From positions 141,146 to 200,974 of the forward strand of contig JABGQH010000004.1 of NCBI GenBank assembly GCA_018648865.1: 59,829 bases of DNA, written 5' to 3'. This DNA comes from Candidatus Peregrinibacteria bacterium (GTDB taxonomy: Bacteria > Patescibacteriota > Gracilibacteria > Peribacterales > Peribacteraceae). Made by a program: the position numbers and the translations under genes. Of this stretch, positions 1 through 6,505 are shown one piece after another; position 1 is the stretch's first letter; every line of letters starts with the position of its first letter. The notes under the pieces are model-generated. The model searched no databases. It had not been told where the DNA came from and saw nothing but the letters and a program-made list of their open reading frames with translations.

Positions 1-66
1 ATAGTTTCTCATTACAAGTAGATAAATTGAAACTAAGAAGACAAAAAAGTCCCCCCTAGCACTTGG

Positions 67-110
67 TTGGCTTGCCATGAGTGAGTCCCGCATGCGCGGG
101 ACGAATCGAA
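67..110. repeat. Small palindromic intergenic element next to tRNA-Ala
   Basis: It begins with CTTGCCATGAG and ends with TCGAATGG. In between is a perfect 7-bp stem, GTCCCGC / GCGGGAC, with a 4-nt loop (84-101). A related CTTGCCATGAG...TCGAATGG unit without the inner stem lies at 28954-28982, so this is a dispersed repeat. It sits just 3' of the minus-strand tRNA-Ala. It lacks a T-run, so a terminator role is not shown. Confidence 0.6.
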
Positions 111-187
111 TGGTGGAGCTGAGGAGACTCGAACTCCTGACCCCCTGCTTGCAAAGCAGGTGCTCTAGCCAACTGAGCTACAGCCCC
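111..187 (-). tRNA. tRNA-Ala (anticodon TGC)
   Basis: The minus strand folds as a full 77-nt cloverleaf. The acceptor stem is GGGGCTG / CAGCTCC, the D arm is GCTC...GAGC, and the anticodon stem CCTGC / GCAGG holds loop TTTGCAA, which gives anticodon TGC. The T arm AGGAG / CTCCT has the standard loop TTCGAGT. The 3' CCA is encoded (plus-strand TGG at 111-113). Confidence 0.97.
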
Positions 188-251
188 ACGGACGAATGAA
201 ATTATACAAAAGCTATTCAGAAACACAAATTAGTTACTTGATTTTTTACAA

Positions 252-412
252 CACCCCCTCTCCCCAACCCTCTCCCACTTGCCGAGTCGAAGCCTTGGCG
301 AAGACTGGTCGGGAGAGGGAGACGAAATCTAATCTTCTTTTTGTGATATCTTGAACTTAATGAATAAGCAAAAAATTGCTCAAAGCTCAGAGCTTAAGTC
401 TTAAAGCTTTTA
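252..412 (+). repeat. Composite intergenic repeat, copy 1
   Basis: The order is CCCCTCTCCCCAACCCTCTCCC, a 3' partner GGGAGAGGG, the block GACGAAATC, and an AAGCTT-rich tail (AAAGCTCAGAGCTTAAG...). Other copies are at 4446, 30179 and 39768. In this copy the hairpin loop has a GCCGAGTCGAAGCCTTGGCG insert; its GAAGCCTTGGCG core reappears inverted in copy 4. It lies 3' of the PurP-like gene that ends at 410, where the palindrome could form a transcript-end hairpin. Confidence 0.7.
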
Positions 413-1543
413 AGTTATTACTTTTTCTACCCCGTCTGATTCCACTGCTAGGCGGAGTTCCATAGCAATACGTTCACCTACACTCATAGACTGACCATAA
501 AGGTATCTACTGTATGGAGTAGCGAATGTTCCAGGGGAACCTGGGATACGGAAACTAACATCAAATATTACTATTTCTTCCCTTCCCTCCTCTGCAACTA
601 CTGCACCTTGTAATGCAAATGGTCCGATCATTCCTTTGCCAGATGGATCTAATTCCTTTGGTAATTTTTTACATTGAGCAACAAACTTTTCACCTAGATC
701 AAATGCCTTTTCTAAAATTGATTCTTTTACAGTCACTGCAATATGACCATTTTCAATCATCTTGAGTGGCACATGTTTCATAGCCTTGCCCTGTTGATCT
801 GCAGTCATTCGCAAGAATCCATCTAAATTAGTCTGCCTACGAGTATCTGTACCAAGTAGTTCAAGCTTATCTGTAAGTGGACTGTAGAAATAATTAAAAT
901 TAACAGGAGCACCTACTACAAACTCTTCTATTGTTGCTTCTCTCCAGTTGCTATTAACTTTCCCCTCCTTCTCCATTTGGGACCCAACAGATTCCCATTC
1001 TTCTTTGCTACCAGCTAAAAAGAAAGCACGCTCATATCCACGTTCTGCTTCTGCAGCTTTTATTAAACAGAGTCGATCGATATCGTCTGCACTCGCGAAG
1101 ATTTTTGGAGTTCGAATCCCAGCATCTTGTAACAAATGATACTGATTATATGGCTGATCTCGCTCTTCTATTTTAAGCAAAGTTCGTGATCCAAAAATAG
1201 GGACATTAAAATCATTTTCTACTCTAGAAAAATCATCAAAATATACCCAGAAATATCTATTATGAACAAATATTATATTCATACTTCTTAGCTTCTCTTG
1301 GACATCTTCGTCTAGTACATCCTGAAAAGATGGCTTTGCAATAACTTCATCAATGCATCCGTTCTCCCCCTCTGTTTTAAAGTACTTACTATATGTTTTT
1401 TCTCTGCCTTCTCTTGCAACACAAACCGTATTAAATCCAAACTGTTTAGCACCATGGCAAACGTCTAATGCACTGTGTCCACCAAGCACTCCTACAGTGA
1501 GTGAAGATTGATCGTAATCCGAAAGTAGTGATGAAATATCCAT
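410..1543 (-). CDS. PurP-family ATP-grasp protein, divergent paralogue
   Basis: This 377-residue protein aligns along its length with archaeal PurP (formate-dependent FAICAR synthetase, a purine-pathway ATP-grasp ligase). It has an N-terminal LGGHSALDVCHGAK Rossmann segment, FVVGAPVNFNYFYSPL, GPFALQGAVV and a C-terminal SMSVGERIA. It departs from genuine PurP at key places: VPHGSFIAY is replaced by VHNRYFWVYF, RWESERSLE by KIEERDQPYN, and the glycine-rich VKFPGARGGRGYF by IKAAEAERGYERAFF. It may therefore act on another substrate or only partner the canonical copy at 2004-3074. Family membership is clear; the specific reaction is not. An unlinked duplicate of this kind is known in some archaea. 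Confidence 0.85.
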   Translation of the reverse strand: MDISSLLSDYDQSSLTVGVLGGHSALDVCHGAKQFGFNTVCVAREGREKTYSKYFKTEGENGCIDEVIAKPSFQDVLDEDVQEKLRSMNIIFVHNRYFWVYFDDFSRVENDFNVPIFGSRTLLKIEERDQPYNQYHLLQDAGIRTPKIFASADDIDRLCLIKAAEAERGYERAFFLAGSKEEWESVGSQMEKEGKVNSNWREATIEEFVVGAPVNFNYFYSPLTDKLELLGTDTRRQTNLDGFLRMTADQQGKAMKHVPLKMIENGHIAVTVKESILEKAFDLGEKFVAQCKKLPKELDPSGKGMIGPFALQGAVVAEEGREEIVIFDVSFRIPGSPGTFATPYSRYLYGQSMSVGERIAMELRLAVESDGVEKVIT

Positions 1544-1619
1544 GCATATATTGTAGCTATTACATTATCAAAAAGCCAAATATCAATAGCTATTAAAAAG
1601 AAGAGGTATGCGATATTAG

Positions 1620-1880
1620 AACTAAAAATCATTACATGTTCATTTTTTGTCTTAATACAAAAAACGAACCAAAAAAAATCAAGGCAAGCGCAGACTCGTT
1701 CGTCGCATACTTGCTAAACATAAGTTTGACTCACAGAGACAAGTCATCTGTTCGTGTATCACTAGAAACTATGCAATGCTCCTTACTCAAACAAGTGCGC
1801 TTGCCACTGTTTCACTGATTTTTTTCGCTTCCACCAAACGCCCTGGCGATGTGATCTTTATGATCGCACCATCAGGGAGA
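1620..1880. ncRNA. Candidate structured RNA, family unknown
   Basis: The 460-nt gap between the two PurP genes has no credible ORF but is rich in structure. A perfect 10-bp inverted repeat, GGCAAGCGCA (1683-1692) and TGCGCTTGCC (1796-1805), closes a 123-nt segment. A second stem-loop at 1841-1877 (CCCTG...GATC, loop TTTAT, GATC...CAGGG) has about 14 of 16 pairs. On the minus strand the closing stem is followed four bases later by eight T (1671-1678), as in an intrinsic terminator. On the plus strand a T-run follows 13 bases after the stem. Strand and boundaries are uncertain. I found no tmRNA, SRP or RNase P hallmarks. Confidence 0.4.
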
Positions 1881-2003
1881 CTGGCGGCATCCATGTAATC
1901 TGGAAAAGAGTGTACCTACTAATATACAAAATAAAATTAAGAACGCTCGACATAGAAAAAAACTGACGCGCTATTATCATGACAAGAAAACATTCCAATT
2001 TTG

Positions 2004-3074
2004 TTATCCTAAGATATCTTCCAATTTCCCCTGCTCAATTGCCATCTTTATGTCACGAGCAATCCTTCTACCCGTGCTCATTGGTTCTGAATATTTAAGT
2101 GCAGTGTATGGGGAGCCTTCTATAAATGGATTTGTTCCAGCAACTATTCGAGCACTAATTTCAAAACAATAGATCTCTAATTTTCTAGTAACAATGCACT
2201 CTAAACAGAATGGACCAAACAGTCCCCCTTTACCTGTTTCGGAATCTCCACATAGCTCCTGACTAACTTTTACTACGTTATCACCCATAGTAAAGAACTG
2301 ATTTAACAAAGACTCACGTACAACAATAGGAATGTTTCCAACGATTGTATAACTTGTATGAATCTTGGCTGCTAGCTGATCCTCGGCCTTTATACGTCCG
2401 ATGGAATCTGCATTACTTTCGTACCTCTTATCAAAACTCATAATCTCTAACTCCTTTGTAATAGGAGAATAAAAGTAATGTGCATAAAGTGGAACACCAA
2501 CAATATATTCCTGAAGTGCAAAATCATTTTGATCAGGATACTTGCGATCTTTTACTTCATGGAACTGCTCAGGAGACTTAGCAATAAAGTATCCAAACCC
2601 ACCTTGAGCTCCGTGGAATTTTACAATTACTGGCTTGTCTATTTCTTCTGGTGAATTTAAAACACGAGGCAGTTTAAGGCCAGATTTCTCTAACCACTGA
2701 CGCTCTAGTGATCTGTCTGATTCCCATCTAAGGATATCTTTTGTTCCATAGTACATAGCCTTCATCTTCCTAACTCGTTCATGCCCCATATATGCAATAA
2801 ATGAACCATGTGGAATAACTATCGCATTCTTTTTAATCAGTTGCTCTTCTAGTAAGTCATCCCAATTATCCCAGTCATCAACTGTAATAATTTCATCTGC
2901 AACACCATATGATTCATATGGACGTTCAGTCCCCTTTTTACAAATAGCAATACTGTGAAAACCTTCGTCTTTAGCACCTTTTAAGATCTGCAAAGCACTG
3001 TGACTACCAATTGTTGCGATGGCGTAATCAGAGGTGTTAGTAGATGCCGGTAATATTGGCTGAGGATTATTCAT
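2004..3074 (-). CDS. purP: FAICAR synthetase (formate-dependent PurP), archaeal type
   Basis: The 356-residue product matches archaeal PurP closely from end to end: IATIGSHSALQILKGAKDEGF, IPHGSFIAY, RWESDRSLE, VKFHGAQGGFGYFIA, YIVGVPLYAHYFYSP, DKRYESN, VGNIPIVVRESLL, GPFCLE and MSTGRRIARDIKMA. PurP uses ATP and formate to formylate AICAR to FAICAR in de novo purine synthesis, replacing the transformylase half of bacterial PurH. All substrate-site motifs I know for the family are present, unlike in the neighbour at 410-1543. The gene has its own minus-strand promoter. Presence in a bacterium points to lateral acquisition from archaea or ancient sharing. Confidence 0.93.
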   Translation of the reverse strand: MNNPQPILPASTNTSDYAIATIGSHSALQILKGAKDEGFHSIAICKKGTERPYESYGVADEIITVDDWDNWDDLLEEQLIKKNAIVIPHGSFIAYMGHERVRKMKAMYYGTKDILRWESDRSLERQWLEKSGLKLPRVLNSPEEIDKPVIVKFHGAQGGFGYFIAKSPEQFHEVKDRKYPDQNDFALQEYIVGVPLYAHYFYSPITKELEIMSFDKRYESNADSIGRIKAEDQLAAKIHTSYTIVGNIPIVVRESLLNQFFTMGDNVVKVSQELCGDSETGKGGLFGPFCLECIVTRKLEIYCFEISARIVAGTNPFIEGSPYTALKYSEPMSTGRRIARDIKMAIEQGKLEDILG

Positions 3075-3086
3075 AATATTTCAAGA

Positions 3087-3114
3087 ATTGTACCATATTC
3101 AGAATATTATTCAA
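3087..3114 (-). promoter_or_regulatory. Promoter of purP with internal palindrome
   Basis: On the minus strand, TTGAAT, a 16-nt spacer and TACAAT stand 13 nt before the purP start codon. Between the boxes is the perfect 13-bp palindrome ATATTC-A-GAATAT, which could be an operator. No regulator is identified. Confidence 0.55.
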
Positions 3115-3186
3115 TACGTAAATATCATTAGTTTCCCTTCTATATTCCTTCTATATATGCATTAAAACTGATAATATCTGGCAACT

Positions 3187-4446
3187 ATGAAACGTTTAAC
3201 ACTTTGGTTCGTCGCAGCACTTATACCAGTCGCAGTACTTGGACTCTTGTTTCCAAATAGATTATTCGAAGGACAAATTACATCTAGTACTGGTCCTGGG
3301 ATATATCTAGAAGATATGAGTGCATCCATTGTTGTTTTTGCTCAAGAAGAATGCCCACATTGTGCAGACTTTAAAGCATTCGCAAATACTCAGGGATGGC
3401 GAATAAATTACAGAGACATAGGCAATCCTGATCCAAGAGAAGAATTTGCAAAGCTACAAGAGCATGTTCCTTTTTTGGAGCAGGGAGTACCAACCATTTA
3501 TATAAATGGTCATGTAATACAAGGTTACGAAACAGACGAAACAACTGGAACACAAGTAAAAAAACTTTACGAAGAATACTCAGAAGAAAAAGGAGACTTT
3601 ATTTCATTTGAATCTTTTCTAGATAGTGACGCAAAAGTAGAACTAGAAATTGCAGCACTTGGAATATGCGAAACAGATTGTGAAGAAGATTTTAATAAGC
3701 TTTCATTAAATCTTTGGCTTGTAGGAGAAACTGATTTAACACTTCTCTCTTTACCATCCTTAGCGCTATTACTTGGATTCTTAGATGGCTTTAATCCATG
3801 CGCAATGTGGGTGCTAATAACGTTGCTAACGTTATTAATAAACACACATGATATGAAAAAGGTATGGGCTATTGGTGGAACATTCCTTTTCGTAAGTGGA
3901 GCAATCTATTACCTATTTATTGCAGCGTGGTTAAACGTATTCCTTTTAATCGGATTAAATGCTGTAGTTCAAAAGATTATTGGAGTTGTAGCAGTGCTTG
4001 GTGGTGGGTTTTACCTGTATGAAGCATTCGGAAAAAACCCTAATGAATGCAAAGTTACAAATATGAGTGCCAGACAACGAACAATAAAGAAAATGAAATC
4101 TGTTATGGAGATTAGTAAGTGGCCAATAATGATTGCTGGAGTCGCAGTTCTAGCTGTGTCAGTAAATATGATTGAGCTAGTTTGCACAGCAGGTCTGCCA
4201 GCTATATTTACACAAATACTAGCATTTAATAATGTAAGTACTCTTGCTAGATACAGCCTGATCGGACTGTATATATTAATGTATATGATTGATGATTTTG
4301 TGATATTCGGAATCGCCGTTTACACATTGCATGCAACAGGACTCACGACTAAATACCGAGTATTTACTTTGATATTTGGCGGATTACTAATGTACGGACT
4401 AGGAATTTTGATGCTCTTTGCACCTGAACTTTTAACGTTCGCTTAA
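3187..4446 (+). CDS. Glutaredoxin-like domain fused to a CcdA/DsbD-type membrane domain
   Basis: This 419-residue protein has an N-terminal membrane anchor (about residues 4-23). A thioredoxin-fold domain follows with active site EECPHCADF and a cis-Pro segment GVPTIYINGH. The C-terminal half has about six membrane helices with LLGFLDGFNPCAMWVL and the second-repeat counterpart IELVCTAGLPAI, each with one conserved cysteine, as in CcdA/DsbD-beta. This family moves electrons from cytoplasmic thiols across the membrane to an outside thiol domain. Here carrier and acceptor appear fused. Its targets are probably disulfides of exported proteins such as the nearby surface proteins. Confidence 0.85.
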   Translation: MKRLTLWFVAALIPVAVLGLLFPNRLFEGQITSSTGPGIYLEDMSASIVVFAQEECPHCADFKAFANTQGWRINYRDIGNPDPREEFAKLQEHVPFLEQGVPTIYINGHVIQGYETDETTGTQVKKLYEEYSEEKGDFISFESFLDSDAKVELEIAALGICETDCEEDFNKLSLNLWLVGETDLTLLSLPSLALLLGFLDGFNPCAMWVLITLLTLLINTHDMKKVWAIGGTFLFVSGAIYYLFIAAWLNVFLLIGLNAVVQKIIGVVAVLGGGFYLYEAFGKNPNECKVTNMSARQRTIKKMKSVMEISKWPIMIAGVAVLAVSVNMIELVCTAGLPAIFTQILAFNNVSTLARYSLIGLYILMYMIDDFVIFGIAVYTLHATGLTTKYRVFTLIFGGLLMYGLGILMLFAPELLTFA

Positions 4447-4566
4447 CAGCCCCTCTCCCTAACCCTCTCCCGCCTGGAGAGGGAATACGAAATCCACATT
4501 ATTTTTTGTAATACGTTTAATTTTATACTCATAACTCAAAGCTCAAGTCTTAAAGCTTAAAGCTTT
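4446..4566 (+). repeat. Composite intergenic repeat, copy 2
   Basis: It has the same order as copy 1: CCCCTCTCCCTAACCCTCTCCC with a GGAGAGGG partner, TACGAAATC, then CTCATAACTC and an AAGCTT-rich tail. It fills the gap between two convergent genes, so the CCCTCTCC hairpin could serve as a shared terminator. Confidence 0.7.
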
Positions 4567-5153
4567 TACCTATTTTGTCCTTCTTGATAGAAGATCTGAT
4601 TATCACGTTGTTCAACGATACATTTTGATCTGCGTAAACCACTTAGTCTATCGCAACGAGCATAGTCTGGAACAAATGCTGGAGCAGCCTCTTTCAATTC
4701 TTCAGTAACTTTTACTTCTTCTTGCTCTTGCAATACCTCTTCTTTTACCTCGATACAATCCTCTATATATTTATCAAAAGTAGAACCAATAGCAGCTCTA
4801 ACAAGTAAATCAATTGGACGACTAGGGATTAGTGATAGAACTGTTTCTCTTAACTCTTCTACAATCCTTACTTTTACTAAACATGAAACCTTTTCCTCTT
4901 CTGTTAATGCAGGCATAGCCACTGGTGCAGCCTCGTGCATTACTTCAACTGACCTTACTTGATCAACACTTCTTCTTGATCTGTTTTTTAAATACGCTTC
5001 CTCAAAAGTACTATCTCCATAAGAAACCATATTAGAGAGTAGACTACCCTCTAATACAGGAGACACATCCTGACTATAGGCAAAGGAACCTGCTCCAATT
5101 AGCAAGCCAACTACAACTCCAGAAAGACCAATACTTAGTTCTCTATTTTTCAT
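4566..5153 (-). CDS. Exported or membrane-anchored protein of unknown function
   Basis: The 195 residues start with a positively charged MKNREL followed by a hydrophobic stretch (about residues 7-27) that looks like a signal anchor with an SYA-type cleavage possibility. The rest is charged, with a Glu/Val-rich segment near residues 140-160 and paired cysteines near the C terminus (ARCDRLSGLRRSKCIVEQ). I do not recognise a domain. It converges on the redox protein at 3187-4446, and the cysteine pair would fit an extracytoplasmic disulfide, but that is only suggestive. Confidence 0.7.
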   Translation of the reverse strand: MKNRELSIGLSGVVVGLLIGAGSFAYSQDVSPVLEGSLLSNMVSYGDSTFEEAYLKNRSRRSVDQVRSVEVMHEAAPVAMPALTEEEKVSCLVKVRIVEELRETVLSLIPSRPIDLLVRAAIGSTFDKYIEDCIEVKEEVLQEQEEVKVTEELKEAAPAFVPDYARCDRLSGLRRSKCIVEQRDNQIFYQEGQNR

Positions 5154-5280
5154 GTTTGTTTTGGGAATTTACGTCTATTTGTATGTATATTATAGTATAC
5201 TTTGGGTTTTTTTACAAATGAGGAAAATAAATGAGTAGCCCCGTAGTACACGATTGCAATGCTCACGTGACTACAGGACA

Positions 5281-5408
5281 CTCACATTAGCGGTGCCACG
5301 AACCGGAGGCCGAATTTTCGCGTAGCGATCTTAATAAGTTTTTATAAAAGTTAGTACCCCCTCACATTGGCGGTGCCACGAACCGGAGGCCGAATTTTCG
5401 CGTAGCGA
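5281..5408. repeat. Two 48-bp direct repeats
   Basis: Copies lie at 5281-5328 and 5361-5408, 80 bp apart, differing at one base. Each contains GGTGCCACGAACCGG and ends in TTTTCGCGTAGCGA. The second copy plus the following sequence can fold into a branched structure. CCACGAACC (5376-5384) pairs with GGTTCGTGG (5444-5452) at the tRNA-Cys 3' end. CCGAA pairs with TTCGG. Two hairpins sit inside: TTTTCGC-GTA-GCGAAAA, and the 5413-5433 stem. Confidence 0.75.
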
Positions 5409-5412
5409 AAAC

Positions 5413-5433
5413 ACACCGCGCTTTACGCGGTGT
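5413..5433 (-). terminator. Probable terminator of tRNA-Cys
   Basis: A perfect 8-bp stem, ACACCGCG / CGCGGTGT, has a 5-nt loop. On the minus strand it is followed by GTTTTCG, 17 nt after the tRNA 3' end. Confidence 0.65.
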
Positions 5434-5449
5434 TCGGTCGACTGGTTCG

Positions 5450-5524
5450 TGGAGGTGCCGGCGGGAATTGCACCCGCGAATGGAGGTTTTGCAGACCCCT
5501 GCCTTACTACTTGGCTACGGCACC
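5450..5524 (-). tRNA. tRNA-Cys (anticodon GCA)
   Basis: This 75-nt cloverleaf has acceptor GGTGCCG / CGGCACC, D arm GCC...GGC, anticodon loop CTGCAAA (GCA) and an encoded 3' CCA. The T stem GCGGG / CCCGC carries loop TGCAATT in place of the usual TTCGAAT type. Position 55, normally T (pseudouridine), is G. The anticodon arm is typical of tRNA-Cys. Confidence 0.95.
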
Positions 5525-5614
5525 ATTGATATAAAACTTATTACAGGCAAAAGAGTAGCACACACGCAATACAGAGGAATAGAAAACCCAAGCAGAAAAT
5601 ATACACAAACCTTT

Positions 5615-5699
5615 GTATTACAATGTATTACAAAATACAGATCCTGTATTACAATGTATTACAAATTAAAGATTTGTGTGACAATGTATTACAATTTTT
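5615..5699. repeat. About 30-bp tandem repeat, three imperfect copies
   Basis: Units begin at 5615, 5646 and 5676 and share (T)GTATTACAATGTATTACAA; the third is degenerate. They lie immediately 3' of the lipoprotein gene that ends at 5704. They are too few and too continuous to be a CRISPR array. Confidence 0.75.
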
Positions 5700-5703
5700 T
5701 AAC

Positions 5704-6267
5704 CTACTTTTCCTCTTCTACTGCCTCTATAAAGGTAGATTGCATCAGAATAAGTTTTACCTGTGCTTCTACATCGTCTGATACTGAAACAGGTGTGGTA
5801 GAAGTGATGGTATAGCCAACCCCATCTGCAACAGTACTTAGCTGATAAAACCTACGTGCTGGTTCACTTTCAATTGGTTGAGAAGTGAAAACATGCAAAG
5901 TAACTGTCTGATCATCTATTTTTACATCCTTAGAATCTAGCTGAGAATAGTTTGGCAAAGACGTTACAGATCGAATGCTTGCATCACTGTATACCGAAGG
6001 ATCTACCTGATTAGCTAGTGGTTCTCTGGTAACAGCAACTGTTGGGAACTGCCCAGAGGAAGCTACTTCACTCTGAAAAGCTACGAGTGTTTCTACTGGG
6101 ACACCGCGCTGTCTAAGCGTTTCTGGCGAAACAATAACCCACTGATCAGGCAGGCAAGTTCCATATGTCCCATCCCAATAGTCCAAACTACAAGCGACCT
6201 CTGTTTTAGAGGGGCTACAACCAACGAGTAATAATCCAAATATTATAGATACGATAACGTGCTTCAT
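5704..6267 (-). CDS. Predicted lipoprotein of unknown function
   Basis: I start this at the methionine that gives MKHVIVSIIFGLLLVGCSPS, a clean type II signal peptide with lipobox LLVGC; a longer frame adds twelve residues ahead of it. The mature part of about 170 residues has two cysteines near its N terminus (ACSLDYWDGTYGTC) that could pair. It shows no domain I recognise and is probably tethered to the outer face of the cytoplasmic membrane. The gene is divergent from the large surface protein at 6506. Confidence 0.78.
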   Translation of the reverse strand: MKHVIVSIIFGLLLVGCSPSKTEVACSLDYWDGTYGTCLPDQWVIVSPETLRQRGVPVETLVAFQSEVASSGQFPTVAVTREPLANQVDPSVYSDASIRSVTSLPNYSQLDSKDVKIDDQTVTLHVFTSQPIESEPARRFYQLSTVADGVGYTITSTTPVSVSDDVEAQVKLILMQSTFIEAVEEEK

Positions 6268-6327
6268 GGAAAATATGGTACTGAATTGGAGGTAGATTGT
6301 CACGTGCAGATTAGAGTGTGATAGAAG

Positions 6328-6402
6328 TCAAAGGTCTGAAGGTCTGAAGGTCGAAGGTCTAGAAGACTTGGGACCTTTGACTTTCGACTTTCGACTTTTT
6401 GA
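6328..6402. repeat. GACCTTTGACTTTCGAC-type dispersed repeat
   Basis: Low-complexity, partly self-complementary sequence: AAGGTCTGAAGGTCGAAGGTC on one arm and GACCTTTGACTTTCGACTTT on the other, able to form a long imperfect hairpin. Related copies are at 28898, 39697 and 48424. Here it lies between divergent genes. Confidence 0.7.
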
Positions 6403-6466
6403 CATTAGGTACTAATTTCATACCTAGACTAATCGCCATTAGTAGCGCATAACGCTATTACAAGCA

Positions 6467-6495
6467 TTGAGTAAAAGTGCAAAAAATGTTAAAAT
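6467..6495 (+). promoter_or_regulatory. Promoter of the large surface protein gene
   Basis: TTGAGT, a 17-nt spacer and TAAAAT end 10 nt before the ATG at 6506. The predicted transcript is nearly leaderless, and no Shine-Dalgarno sequence is visible. Confidence 0.6.
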
Positions 6496-6505
6496 AATCT
6501 GATTT

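Noticed and set aside
948-1139. ORF of 63 codons opposite the PurP-like gene, and similar antisense ORFs across the window
   Set aside because: They lie fully inside well-supported genes on the other strand and show no domain or composition of their own.
1636-1818. 60-codon ORF between the two PurP genes
   Set aside because: It crosses the perfect inverted repeat and T/A runs; amino-acid content is not protein-like.
5615-5699. CRISPR array
   Set aside because: Three contiguous degenerate 30-bp units with no spacers and no cas genes: a simple tandem repeat.
5468-5815. 115-codon ORF on the plus strand
   Set aside because: It runs through tRNA-Cys, the tandem repeat and the end of the lipoprotein gene, with Tyr/Cys-rich low-complexity translation.
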